From contig NZ_DASZBU010000014.1 of the NCBI RefSeq assembly GCF_035943815.1, positions 62,001-126,000 of the forward strand: 64,000 bases of DNA. The letters are read 5' to 3'. The translations under genes were made by a program, and so were the position numbers. The notes under the pieces are model-generated. The model worked only from the letters and a program-made list of their open reading frames with translations. It had not been told where the DNA came from and made no database searches. The DNA comes from Frateuria_A sp035943815 (GTDB lineage: Bacteria > Pseudomonadota > Gammaproteobacteria > Xanthomonadales > Rhodanobacteraceae). This document shows positions 53,420-62,766 of this stretch, one piece after another (the stretch's first letter is position 1; each line of letters begins with the position of its first letter).

Positions 53420-55225
53420 TCAGCCGGGCGAGGAGGGCTCCGGACGCTCGCGCTCGGCGTCCGCCTCGAACAGCCGCTCCAGGTCGGCCAGCGCCTCGCG
53501 CGTGGTCTGCACGATGCGCGCATCGTCGTCATAGACCAGGTATTGCCGCCTGAGCAGCTCGGCATCCTGCTGGCGGAAGCGCTCGACCCGCGCGGCCGCC
53601 ACGTCCGCCGGCGTGCCCAGCGCCTCCAGCGTCATCCGGGTCATCTGCAGGCTGGCGCACAGGGTCTCGCGCACCGGCTCGTCGATGCCCAGATCCATCA
53701 GGCGCCACACGTGCTGGCGGTTGCGCGCACGCGCGATGACCTTCAGGTGCGGATACTGCCGGCGCACCAGCCGCGCCACGCTCAGGCTCGATTCCGGGTC
53801 GTCGCTGGCCAGCACGAACACCTCGGCCTTGTCCGCCTGCGCGGCGCGCAGCAGCTCTGGCCGCGCCGGGTCGCCGTAGAAGATGTCGTTCCAGCCGCCG
53901 AAGCGCTGCACCAGGTCGATCTGCTCCACCGAATGGTCCAGCGCCACGAAGCGGATGCCCTGCGCGCGCAGCACGCGCGCCACGATCTGGCCCATGCGGC
54001 CGTAGCCGGCGATGATGACCTTGGGCGTCTCGGTCTCGATGGTGTCGTACTCGCGCACGGCCTTCTTCGGCCGGGCGCCGAGCAGTCGCCCGGTGAACGC
54101 CACCAGCAACGGCGTCAGCGCCATCGACAGGGTGATCGCCAGCACCAGCCGGTTGTGCACTACGCCACCAAGCACGCGCTGCCCGGCGGCCAGGTTCAGC
54201 ACCACGAAGGCGAACTCGCCACCGGACGCCAGCAGCACGGCCAGCCGCAGGGCCTCGCCGCGGTCGAGCCTGCCGACCAGCCGCCCCAGCGGCCACAGCA
54301 GCACGCCCTTGACCAGCAGCAGCCCGGCGACCAGCGCCAGCACGCGCAGCGGCTCGCGCAGCAGCAGCGAGAGGTCCATCGACATGCCCACGCTGATGAA
54401 GAACAGCCCCAGCAGCAGCCCCTTGAACGGCTCCAGATGCGATTCGAGTTCGTGCCGGTACTCCGAATCGGCCAGCAGCACGCCGGCCAGGAACGCACCC
54501 AGCGTGGACGACAGCCCCACCCGTTCCATCAGCCAGGCGGTGCCCATCACCACCAGCAGCGCGGTGGCGGTGGACACCTCCACCGCATCGGCCTTGGCGA
54601 CGAAGCGGAACACCGGCCGCAGCAGGTAGCGCCCACCCACCACCACCGCCACGATCGCGCCCACCGTGCGCGCCACGCCGGCCAGCTCCACGCCCTGTCC
54701 GCCGCTGCTGGCCAGCAGCGGCACCGCCGCGATCAGCGGGATCGCCGCCAGGTCCTGGAACAGCAGGATCGCGAAGGCCTGCCGCCCGTAGGCCCAGCCG
54801 GCCTCCTTGCGCTCGGCCAGGATCTGCAGGCCGAACGCAGTGGAGGACAGCGCCAGGCTGCCGCCCACGATCACCGCCGCCGCCCCGCTCAGCCCGAACC
54901 ACGCGAAGCCCACCGCGCCGATCGCCAGGCCGCAGGCCAGCACCTGCATCAGGCCGGTGCCGAACACCGCGCGGCGCATCACCCACAGGCGCTGCGGCGA
55001 GAGCTCCAAGCCGATCACGAACAGCATCAGCACCACGCCGAACTCGGAGATGGTCGCCACGCCGGCGGTGTCGCTGACCAGCCTCAGCACCTGCGGCCCG
55101 ATCACCACGCCAGCCAGCAGGTAGCCCAGCACCGAGCCCAGGCGGAAGCGCTTGGTCAGCGGCACGGCGATCACCGTCGCCAGCAGGAACACCAGCGCGG
55201 TCTGGAGGAAGTGATGGCTGTCCAT
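53420..55225 (-). CDS. CPA2 family potassium/proton antiporter (KefB/KefC-like)
   Basis: 601 residues: about twelve membrane helices (FRLGSVLGYLLAGVVIGP, LSSTLGAFLAGVLLADSEYRHELE with the family motif) and a C-terminal TrkA-N/RCK nucleotide-binding domain (VIIAGYGRMGQIVARVL, then DSVEQIDLVQRFGG-like region), ending in a long helical tail. KefB/C efflux systems release K+ during electrophile stress under glutathione control. No kefF/kefG ancillary flavoprotein adjoins it, so glutathione gating is unproven. Confidence 0.9.
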   Translation of the reverse strand: MDSHHFLQTALVFLLATVIAVPLTKRFRLGSVLGYLLAGVVIGPQVLRLVSDTAGVATISEFGVVLMLFVIGLELSPQRLWVMRRAVFGTGLMQVLACGLAIGAVGFAWFGLSGAAAVIVGGSLALSSTAFGLQILAERKEAGWAYGRQAFAILLFQDLAAIPLIAAVPLLASSGGQGVELAGVARTVGAIVAVVVGGRYLLRPVFRFVAKADAVEVSTATALLVVMGTAWLMERVGLSSTLGAFLAGVLLADSEYRHELESHLEPFKGLLLGLFFISVGMSMDLSLLLREPLRVLALVAGLLLVKGVLLWPLGRLVGRLDRGEALRLAVLLASGGEFAFVVLNLAAGQRVLGGVVHNRLVLAITLSMALTPLLVAFTGRLLGARPKKAVREYDTIETETPKVIIAGYGRMGQIVARVLRAQGIRFVALDHSVEQIDLVQRFGGWNDIFYGDPARPELLRAAQADKAEVFVLASDDPESSLSVARLVRRQYPHLKVIARARNRQHVWRLMDLGIDEPVRETLCASLQMTRMTLEALGTPADVAAARVERFRQQDAELLRRQYLVYDDDARIVQTTREALADLERLFEADAERERPEPSSPG

Positions 55226-55335
55226 GCGCGCTCTCGGCCGAGGGAGGGAGAGGCGATTATTCCATGCGCCGGAAGCTCATCGGCCCCGTGCGGCCAGACA
55301 CACCGCGGGGAGGTTGGCTTCGCGCACGCGAGCGG

Positions 55336-56328
55336 TCACTCGCCGCGCAGCCAGCGCGCGGCGTCGATGGCGTAATAGGTGAGGATGGCGTCGGCGCCGG
55401 CGCGCTTGAACGCGGTGAGCGATTCGAGCACCACCGCCTTCTCGTCCAGCCAGCCGTTCTGCGCGGCGGCCTTGAGCATGGCGTACTCGCCGCTCACCTG
55501 GTAGACGAAGGTCGGCGCACCGAAGGCGTCCTTCACGCGGCGCAGCACGTCCAGGTAAGGCATGCCGGGTTTGACCATCACCGCGTCGGCGCCTTCGGCC
55601 AGGTCCAGCTCCACCTCGCGCAGCGCCTCGTCGGAGTTGGCCACGTCCATCTGGTAGGTATGCTTGTTGCCCTTGCCCAGGTTCGCCGCCGAACCGACCG
55701 CGTCGCGGAACGGGCCGTAGAAGCTGGAGGCGTACTTGGCCGAATAGGCCAGGATGCGCGTGTGTATATGCCCTGCCGCCTCGAGCGCGTCGCGGATGGT
55801 GCCGATGCGCCCGTCCATCATGTCCGAAGGCGCCACGAAATCCATGCCGGCCTCCGCCTGCGCCAACGACATCTTCACCAGCGCCTCGACGGTGGGCTCG
55901 TTCATCACGTAGCCGTGCGCGTCGATCAGGCCGTCCTGGCCGTGCGTGGTATAGGGGTCGAGCGCCACATCGCCGATCAGGCCGAGCTGCGGATACCTGG
56001 CCTTCAGCGCGCGGGTGGCGCGATGCATCAGGTTGTCCGGGTTCCACGCCTGCGCCGCATCCTCGCTCTTGACCGATGGATCCGGCGAAGGGAACAGCGC
56101 CAGCGCCGGGATCCCCAGCCGCACGCATTCGCCGGCCAGCTCGAGCAGCTGGTCGATCGAAAGCCGCGCCACGCCCGGCATCGACGGCACGCTCTGGCGC
56201 CGGCCTTCGCCCTCGATCACGAACGCGACCATGATGAGGTCGCTCGGCAGCAAGGTGTGCTCGCGCATCAGCGCGCGGGAGAAGGCGTCGCGGCGCATGC
56301 GGCGCATGCGGATGGCGGGGAAGGTCAT
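55336..56328 (-). CDS. hemB: Delta-aminolevulinic acid dehydratase (porphobilinogen synthase)
   Basis: 330 residues. Condenses two 5-aminolevulinate to porphobilinogen. The start MTFPAIRMRRMRRDAFSR at 56328 is the family N-terminus. APSDMMDGRIG and AKYASSFYGPFRDA carry one active-site lysine region, MVKPGMPYLD the Schiff-base lysine. The metal loop reads DVALDPYTTHGQDG, with Asp/Ala in place of the three cysteines of zinc enzymes, so this is the magnesium-type enzyme. It is divergent from glk. Confidence 0.96.
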   Translation of the reverse strand: MTFPAIRMRRMRRDAFSRALMREHTLLPSDLIMVAFVIEGEGRRQSVPSMPGVARLSIDQLLELAGECVRLGIPALALFPSPDPSVKSEDAAQAWNPDNLMHRATRALKARYPQLGLIGDVALDPYTTHGQDGLIDAHGYVMNEPTVEALVKMSLAQAEAGMDFVAPSDMMDGRIGTIRDALEAAGHIHTRILAYSAKYASSFYGPFRDAVGSAANLGKGNKHTYQMDVANSDEALREVELDLAEGADAVMVKPGMPYLDVLRRVKDAFGAPTFVYQVSGEYAMLKAAAQNGWLDEKAVVLESLTAFKRAGADAILTYYAIDAARWLRGE

Positions 56329-56515
56329 AGACGGTCCGGTGCTACGGAAAACCCTAGTGTACGCCGCGCCATTGCGCGCTCCGGCCGCTGCGGCGTTCCG
56401 ACCGGGCGGCCCGGGCTTCCGGATGCGGCCGCAAGTAGCCAGCCCAGCCGGTTTCCGATACCTTCCCCCGATTGCCGCCGCGCCCGCGACGCTGCGCCCA
56501 CCGCACAACGACTGC

Positions 56516-57532
56516 ATGAGCTTCGACACCCCATCACCCGTCCTCCTCGCCGACCTCGGCGGCACCAACGTGCGCCTTGCCCTGGCCGACGTCACTCGCG
56601 CGCAGCCCCTGCTGACCGACAGCGTGCGCCGCTACCGCGTCCGCGATTTCGCCACGCTGGCCGGCGCGATCCGCCGGTATTTCGCCGATACCGGCCTGAC
56701 CGCTCCGAGCGCGGTCATCGCCGCCGCCGGGCGCATCGCCGACGGCGAGACGGTGAAGATCACCAACAACCCATGGGCGGTCGCCGCGCACGCGTTACAG
56801 GCGGAACTTGGCATGGATTCGGTGCGGCTGGTCAACGATTTCGCCGCGCAGAGCATGGCCGTGCCGCTGCTGCGGCCGGAGCATCTGCAGGCGGTCGGCG
56901 AACCGCCGCTGCCGCAGCTGGACAGCTGCAACCACCAGACCTTCGTGGTGATGGGGCCGGGCACGGGCCTGGGGGTCGGCGGCCTGCTGCGCCGCGACGG
57001 CCATTGCAGCGTGCTGGAAAGCGAGGGCGGCCACGCCGGCTTCGCCGCCCATAGCCGCGAGGACATCGAGATCCTGCACCGGCTCAACGAGCGCTTCGGG
57101 CGCGTCTCCAACGAGCGGCTGATCTGCGGTGCGGGCCTGGTGAACCTCTACACCGCGCTGGCCGACATCGCCGGCGTGCGAGCGCAGGAGTACGCGCCCG
57201 AGGACATCACCGCGCACGCCAGCGCAGGGACCGACCCCCTGTGCGTGCGCACCGTCGAGACGCTCGCCGGCATCTTCGGCTCCGTCGCCGGCGACCTGGT
57301 GCTGACCCTGGGCGGCTGGGACGGCGTCTTCCTCACTGGCGGCCTGCTGCCCATCCTGCTGCCCTGGCTGCAGCGCGGCGGCTTCCGCCAGCGCTTCGAG
57401 GCCAAGGGCCGCTTCAGCGACACCATGCGCCAGGTGCCCACCGTCGCCGTGCTCCACCCGGAACCGGGCCTGCTCGGCGCGGCGGCGCTGGCGGTGATGG
57501 GCTCCGGCCGCTCGTTGCTGCCACAGGCGTAG
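56516..57532 (+). CDS. glk: Glucokinase
   Basis: 338 residues, the hexokinase-fold glucokinase of the E. coli Glk type. Phosphorylates glucose with ATP. LLADLGGTNVRLALADV (phosphate 1), ITNNPWAV, LVNDFAAQSMAVP (catalytic Asp), GPGTGLGVGGLL (phosphate 2), ESEGGHAGFAA and GIFGSVAGDLVLTLGG follow in order. It starts at 56516; upstream in-frame codons overlap hemB antisense and are not used. Confidence 0.94.
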   Translation: MSFDTPSPVLLADLGGTNVRLALADVTRAQPLLTDSVRRYRVRDFATLAGAIRRYFADTGLTAPSAVIAAAGRIADGETVKITNNPWAVAAHALQAELGMDSVRLVNDFAAQSMAVPLLRPEHLQAVGEPPLPQLDSCNHQTFVVMGPGTGLGVGGLLRRDGHCSVLESEGGHAGFAAHSREDIEILHRLNERFGRVSNERLICGAGLVNLYTALADIAGVRAQEYAPEDITAHASAGTDPLCVRTVETLAGIFGSVAGDLVLTLGGWDGVFLTGGLLPILLPWLQRGGFRQRFEAKGRFSDTMRQVPTVAVLHPEPGLLGAAALAVMGSGRSLLPQA

Positions 57533-57584
57533 ACGCAGGCTGCGCACCCCCTCGGTATCCTTGGGTGACTCACTCGGGATGCCG

Positions 57585-58814
57585 ATGAACCGTCCACGCG
57601 CCATCTGTCTTTTGCTGTGCCTTGCCGCGGCCACGCCGGCATCGGCGGCGGCGGCGCCCGTGCAGGCGGTCACTCCGGCCCCGGCATTGCGTTATCCCGC
57701 CAGGCCCATCGCCTCGCGCGCCCAGCTCGATGCCTACCTGCGCGACACGCCCGTCGCCACTTCGCCGCTAGGCGCACTGACGGCCGCCGGTCGGCAGCGT
57801 TTCCTGGCCACCCTGGCGTTCAGCGAGCACGGCCTGGGCGGCTTCGGCACGGACGATCTGCGCTACGACCTCACCCGCACGCAAGCCTGGCAGGTCCTGC
57901 GGCTGTTCGCCGTGGAGGGCTACGCCGCCGAACTGCCCGCGCGTACCCGGCCGCGCCCGTCGGATGGCCCAGGCGCCACGCTGGAGGCGGCCTACGATCG
58001 GCTGGCGGCGACGCCGGGCGATACGGCCTCGGCCGCCGCGCTCTACGTGCAGGCCTTCGCACCGTCGCAGGCAAGCCTGGCCTCGCTGGGCGGCCGCGAC
58101 GTGGAACTGCTTTTCCGCGCGACGGCCCGCATGGCGCACGCCCAGCCCGGCCTGCTCGCCGACCTGCGCCGCGACTTCGGTGAACTGGCCCGGCGTGACC
58201 GGATCGATCGCCCGCACGCCAGCGCCTTCTACGACGCACTGCTGGCCGCCCATCGCAGCGACGAGGCCCGTGCGCTGCTGGAGGCCTACCCCGTACTGCG
58301 GCGCACCGCGCCGCCCACCCTGCGCAGCGCCTCCGACCTGCGCGATGGCCGGCCCAGCGTGTGGATCGCGCACGGCGGGCACGAACTCTGGCGGGTGCGG
58401 TTGACGCTCGACAACGCCACGCAGGTGATCGTGCTGGGCTCGCCGCGTTGCCATTACTCGCAGGCCGCCGCCCGCGACATCGACGCCGATCCGCAACTGA
58501 GCGCGTTGTTCCGCGCCAACGCGCAGTGGGTGGCGCCGCCCGGCGACATCGTCGACTTCGACGCGCTCGAGGCATGGAACCGCGCCCACCCCTCCCAGCG
58601 TCTGGCCATCCTCAACGCCGCGGGCGAACTGCCGTTCGTGCACGAGCTCGACACGCCGGTGTTCTACCTGTTGCGCCACGGCCAGTTGGCGGCGACCGTG
58701 GTCGGCTGGCCTGGCCCGCAACAGCGCGATGCGTTGCGCCGACGGCTCGCAGAGGTTGGCCTGCTGCAATCATCAGGGCCGTCGCGGTCCCCACCCTCCA
58801 CGGACATCCGATGA
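57585..58814 (+). CDS. Secreted hypothetical protein with a C-terminal thioredoxin-like region
   Basis: 409 residues with a signal peptide (AICLLLCLAAATPASAAAA). The N-terminal two thirds are helical and Ala/Arg/Leu-rich without a recognised domain. Residues about 270-390 (QVIVLGSPRCHYSQAAARDI, then LAILNAAGELPFVHELDTP and VFYLLRHGQLAATVVGWPG) resemble a thioredoxin fold with one active-site cysteine (RCHYS) rather than CxxC, plus the cis-Pro-like TPVFYL. A monothiol redox or chaperone role in the periplasm is inference. It overlaps the next gene by 4 bases. Confidence 0.6.
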   Translation: MNRPRAICLLLCLAAATPASAAAAPVQAVTPAPALRYPARPIASRAQLDAYLRDTPVATSPLGALTAAGRQRFLATLAFSEHGLGGFGTDDLRYDLTRTQAWQVLRLFAVEGYAAELPARTRPRPSDGPGATLEAAYDRLAATPGDTASAAALYVQAFAPSQASLASLGGRDVELLFRATARMAHAQPGLLADLRRDFGELARRDRIDRPHASAFYDALLAAHRSDEARALLEAYPVLRRTAPPTLRSASDLRDGRPSVWIAHGGHELWRVRLTLDNATQVIVLGSPRCHYSQAAARDIDADPQLSALFRANAQWVAPPGDIVDFDALEAWNRAHPSQRLAILNAAGELPFVHELDTPVFYLLRHGQLAATVVGWPGPQQRDALRRRLAEVGLLQSSGPSRSPPSTDIR

Positions 58815-59494
58815 GCCTCCCGAAAACAGCCTTCCTTTTCGATCTCGACGGCACGCTGGTGGACAGCGTCTACCAGCACGTGCTGGCGTGGAAGGAGGCG
58901 CTGGACCGAGAGGGCATCGAGCTTTCGGTGTGGCGTATCCATCGCAAGATCGGCATGAGCGGCGGGCTGTTCACGCAGATCCTGCTGCGCGAGACCGGCA
59001 TCGAGATCACCGAGGAGCGCGTGGCGCGGCTGCGCCGCTGGCACGCCGAGGCGTACACCCGGCGCGCCGAGACCGGCGGCGTGCGGCCGCTGCCCGGGGC
59101 GCGCGAACTGCTGGCATGGCTCACCGAGGCCAGCCTGCCGTGGGCGATCGCCACCAGTGGCCGCATGCAGACGGCAGCGCACAACCTGGAGGCGCTCGGC
59201 GTGGACCCCTCGAAGGTGCCGGTGGTCACGCGCGACGACGTGCGCCACGCCAAGCCCGATCCGGATCTGTTCCTGGCCGCCGCCGAGCGGCTCGGCGCGG
59301 ACATGCGCCACGCGCTGGTGCTGGGCGACAGCATCTGGGACATGCTCGCGGCGCGGCGCTGCCATGCGCTGGGCGTGGGCCTGCTCTCCGGCGGTTACGG
59401 CCAGGAGGAGCTGGAGCACGCGGGCGCCTTCCGCGTCTACGAGGATCCGGCCGACCTGCTGCGGCACATCGACGAAGTGGCCGCGCGGGATTGA
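58811..59494 (+). CDS. HAD family hydrolase (phosphatase-like)
   Basis: 227 residues. FLFDLDGTLVDS gives the nucleophile Asp11 and Asp13, ATSGRM motif II, KPDPDLFLAAAERLG motif III lysine, and VLGDSIWDMLAAR motif IV. The cap domain between motifs is helical, as in phosphoglycolate phosphatase and beta-phosphoglucomutase relatives. The natural substrate is unknown; glk two genes upstream suggests but does not prove a sugar phosphate. The start overlaps the previous stop (ATGA). Confidence 0.88.
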   Translation: MSLPKTAFLFDLDGTLVDSVYQHVLAWKEALDREGIELSVWRIHRKIGMSGGLFTQILLRETGIEITEERVARLRRWHAEAYTRRAETGGVRPLPGARELLAWLTEASLPWAIATSGRMQTAAHNLEALGVDPSKVPVVTRDDVRHAKPDPDLFLAAAERLGADMRHALVLGDSIWDMLAARRCHALGVGLLSGGYGQEELEHAGAFRVYEDPADLLRHIDEVAARD

Positions 59495-59598
59495 TGGCCG
59501 CGCAGCCGCCGTACCTGTGGCAACGAGCCGGCCTCGCATCGCCGCGGCAGGCCTACCCGACCCACGCGCCGCGGGAAGCCGCGCCTCGCCAGCGGTAG
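59494..59598 (+). CDS. Possible 34-residue ORF coupled to the HAD gene
   Basis: Its ATG overlaps the HAD stop codon (TGATG). It encodes MAAQPPYLWQRAGLASPR followed by 16 residues to a TAG at 59596-59598, just before the end of the convergent SNF2-type gene. No family is recognised and length is marginal; the overlap start may be chance. Confidence 0.2.
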   Translation: MAAQPPYLWQRAGLASPRQAYPTHAPREAAPRQR

Positions 59599-59619
59599 CG
59601 CCGCCGGTGCGCAGCGGCG

Positions 59620-62600
59620 CTAGCCCGGCGCCAGCAGCGCGTCCAGGTCGTCCTGGTCGAAGCTCAGCTTTTCGCGCGCGCCGCCGCCTTCGAGTACGGC
59701 CTCGGCCAGCTCGGCCTTGCGCGCCTTCAGCTCCTCGATGCGTTCCTCGACCGTGTTGGCGGTGATCAGGCGGAACACGAACACCGGCTTGTCCTGGCCG
59801 ATGCGATGGGCGCGATCGGAGGCCTGCGCCTCGGCGGCCGGGTTCCACCATGGGTCGTAGTGGATCACCGTGTCGGCGGCGGTGAGGTTCAGGCCCACGC
59901 CACCGGCCTTGAGCGAGAGCAGGAACAGCGGCACGTCGCCGTCCTGGAACCGCTGCACCGGCTCGGCGCGGTCGCGCGTCTCGCCGGTGAGCATGACGTA
60001 GCGGATGCGCCGGCGATCCAGCTCGGCCGCGATCAGCTTGAGCATTTCCGTGAACTGCGAGAACAGCAGCATCTTGCGCCCTTCGGCGAGCAGCGCCGGC
60101 AGCATGTCCATCAGCAATTCGAACTTGGCCGACTCGCGCACGCCGCGCGCGGCCTCCAGTTTGACCAGGCGCGGGTCACAGCAGACCTGGCGCAACTTGA
60201 GCAGCGCGTCGAGCACGACGATCCCCGAATGGGCGATGCCGCGCTGGGCGATCACCTCGCGCAGCTCGTCGGCGAGGGTCAGGCGCAGGCTCTCGTAGAG
60301 TTCACGCTGTCGTCCATCGAGGACGACGCGGCGGGTGATCTCGGTCTTGGGCGGCAGCTCGGCGGCGACCTGTGCCTTGGTCCGGCGCAGGATGAAGGGT
60401 GCGAGGCGATGGTTGAGGCGCGCCTGGCAATCCTGGTCGCGCTGCTTCTCGATCGGCAAGCGGTAGTGGCGGCGAAACGCGCCTTCGTCGCCAAGCAGCC
60501 CGGGCACGGCCAGGTCGACCTGCGACCACAGCTCGCCCAGGTGGTTTTCCAGCGGCGTGCCGGTCAGGCAGATGCAGCGCGGCGCGCGCAGGCTGAGCAC
60601 GGCGCGGCGGGCCTGGGTGCGCGGGTTTTTCACCTGCTGCGCCTCGTCCAGCACGATCAGCGCGAACGGCTGTTTCCTCAGCGTGACCACGTCGCGCGGC
60701 AGCAGCGCATAGCTGGTCAGCACGATGTCCTGCGCACCCAGTTGCAGGAAGTCGCCGCTGCGCTGCGGGCCGTGCAGCGCGAGCACCTTCAGGCCCGGCG
60801 CGAAGCGCGCGATCTCGGCCTGCCAGTTGGGGATCAGGCTGGTGGGCACCACCACCAGCGCGGGTTGCGCCAGCGCGCCGCGTGCCTTGAGCGCGAGCAG
60901 GTGGGTGATCAGCTGCAGCGTCTTGCCCAGCCCCATGTCATCGGCGAGCACGCCGCCGACGCCCGCCTCAGCCAGCGCGTTCAACCAGCGCAGGCCTTCG
61001 CGCTGGTACGGGCGCAGTTCGACAGTGAGGCCGTCGGGGATCGCATCGCTGGCGCGTTCGGCGGCGTCGCGCAGGCGCGCGGTGAAACCGCGCAGTGCCT
61101 CGGGTGCGCGCAGCTCGCCGCCGCTGGGCAGCGCCTCGACCAGCTCTTCCAGGCGGCCGGCCTGCACGCGCGGCAGGTGCAGCTTCTTCTTTGGGCGCTC
61201 CAGGTACTCGGCCAGCGGCGCCAGCAGGCCGCGCAGTTCCTTCAGCCGGACCGGAACGCGGCGACGCTCGTCCACCGGTGCGTACCACACCGCGTCGTCC
61301 GGCTCGTTCGGCGCCGGGCTCAGGTTCAACTGGTGCTCGGCCAGCGCCTGCGCCACGGCAGGCAGCAGGTTGTGGCGCTTGCCCTCGACCTCGATGCCGA
61401 TCTCCAGGTCGAAGGCGTGGTCGTCGGCATCTTCGGTGGCATTGCCGTACCAGCGCACCGGACCCTCGAGCACCTCGAAGGGGAAGCTGGGCGCGTATTC
61501 GAGCATGAAGCCCTCGGCCTCGAGCTTGGCGCGCAAGGCCAGCCAGCGCGCGGGCGTGTTCACCTCGAGCGCGCCGGCGTAGCCCTTGCCGGGGAACAGC
61601 CAGGCGTCCTCGGGCAGGGTGTCGGCCAGGTCCCAGGGCAGGCCTTCGGTGTCAACGCCGGGGGTGAGGCCGGCGCGTTCGAGCTGCTCCATGGCCGAGA
61701 GCTCCTCGGCGCGGCGGCGTGCGATCTCGACCAGATGACCGTTGCGCACGCGGCGCACCAACGGTTCGCCGCCGCGGCCGGGCAGCCGCTCGCCAGCGTA
61801 GTCGAACGCCAGCCGCGCGTAGGCCAGCGGCGGTGTGCCGGCGGCCAGGCGCGCGTGGCGGGTCAGCGCGTGCAGGGTCAGCACCGGCTTGGGTGCCAGC
61901 TCCGCGCGGCGCAGCTCGTCGAACACCTGCGGCGGCGGCAGGCGCTGGCCGAGCGCACTGTTCTTCAGCGACCTGAGCAGCGGCCGGCTGTATTCGTGCC
62001 CCAGCGGCGGCAGGTCGAGCCAGTGCGATTCGCGCGGCTCGGCCTCGAGCAGGCCGACGCAGGCATGTTCGGCATCGAGGTACCACAGGTTGTCCAGCCG
62101 CAGCAGGCGCTGGTTGTGGCCCAGCCGGGGCAGCAGGCGCTGGCTGCCGTCCTGCTCGAGCTGCCATTGCCAGGTGAGCGGATGGGCCTTCCCGCGCGAG
62201 AGCCGCAGCCCGGCCAGCCCGCCCAGGAAACAGGGCGCGGTATCGAGCATCTGCGCCAGCAGCGCGTCGCCTATATGGCCGGCCAGTCGCACGTAGCTGC
62301 GGCCCTTGCGCACGCTTTGCGGCAGGCCCAGCACCGCGGCCGCAAGGTGCTGTTCGTGCGGTTCGAGCGGCGCGTGCGCCAGGTGCCGACTGTCCAGCGG
62401 GGCGGGGCGCACGTAACGGCCCTGCTCGGCGACGCCCAGCGCCACCGGCGCCACGTCGAGGTGGGCATAGGATGCGCCCTCTTCGGGCACCACTTCGAGG
62501 AAGAAGCCCAGGACCTGGGTCTCGGCCGCCGCCGCGGCCGGCGGCCTGAACAGGCGGCGCCAGGCCAGCGGCAAGCCGCCCCCGGCCAGGTCTTCCGGGG

Positions 62601-62643
62601 GGGAGACGCGGTCGGCAGGCTGCTTTTCGTCCGGTTGCTGCAT
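59620..62643 (-). CDS. SNF2-type DEAD/DEAH-box helicase
   Basis: 1007 residues from the ATG at 62643 (MQQPDEKQ; an in-frame ATG at 62670 adds 9). The C-terminal half has the SWI2/SNF2 motor: ADDMGLGKTLQLI (motif I, about residue 566), LDEAQQVKNP (motif II), TGTPLENHLGELWS (III), LFSQFTEML (IV), LSLKAGGVGLNLT (V) and DRAHRIGQ (VI). The N-terminal ~480 residues are the long beta-rich region common to these bacterial proteins; I see no SWIM zinc motif there. Role in transcription or nucleoid remodelling is inferred from RapA-like relatives. Confidence 0.92.
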   Translation of the reverse strand: MQQPDEKQPADRVSPPEDLAGGGLPLAWRRLFRPPAAAAAETQVLGFFLEVVPEEGASYAHLDVAPVALGVAEQGRYVRPAPLDSRHLAHAPLEPHEQHLAAAVLGLPQSVRKGRSYVRLAGHIGDALLAQMLDTAPCFLGGLAGLRLSRGKAHPLTWQWQLEQDGSQRLLPRLGHNQRLLRLDNLWYLDAEHACVGLLEAEPRESHWLDLPPLGHEYSRPLLRSLKNSALGQRLPPPQVFDELRRAELAPKPVLTLHALTRHARLAAGTPPLAYARLAFDYAGERLPGRGGEPLVRRVRNGHLVEIARRRAEELSAMEQLERAGLTPGVDTEGLPWDLADTLPEDAWLFPGKGYAGALEVNTPARWLALRAKLEAEGFMLEYAPSFPFEVLEGPVRWYGNATEDADDHAFDLEIGIEVEGKRHNLLPAVAQALAEHQLNLSPAPNEPDDAVWYAPVDERRRVPVRLKELRGLLAPLAEYLERPKKKLHLPRVQAGRLEELVEALPSGGELRAPEALRGFTARLRDAAERASDAIPDGLTVELRPYQREGLRWLNALAEAGVGGVLADDMGLGKTLQLITHLLALKARGALAQPALVVVPTSLIPNWQAEIARFAPGLKVLALHGPQRSGDFLQLGAQDIVLTSYALLPRDVVTLRKQPFALIVLDEAQQVKNPRTQARRAVLSLRAPRCICLTGTPLENHLGELWSQVDLAVPGLLGDEGAFRRHYRLPIEKQRDQDCQARLNHRLAPFILRRTKAQVAAELPPKTEITRRVVLDGRQRELYESLRLTLADELREVIAQRGIAHSGIVVLDALLKLRQVCCDPRLVKLEAARGVRESAKFELLMDMLPALLAEGRKMLLFSQFTEMLKLIAAELDRRRIRYVMLTGETRDRAEPVQRFQDGDVPLFLLSLKAGGVGLNLTAADTVIHYDPWWNPAAEAQASDRAHRIGQDKPVFVFRLITANTVEERIEELKARKAELAEAVLEGGGAREKLSFDQDDLDALLAPG

Positions 62644-62766
62644 GCGCGTGCGGTCCGCCCTGCCGGCCAAAACTGCGAGCTTAGCAAGGGGATCGGTGGT
62701 GTGCGCGTCGAGGACGCAAGTTCGTACGGCCGCGCCGGGCCGCAGTCGCCTCCCGGCGGCAAAACC

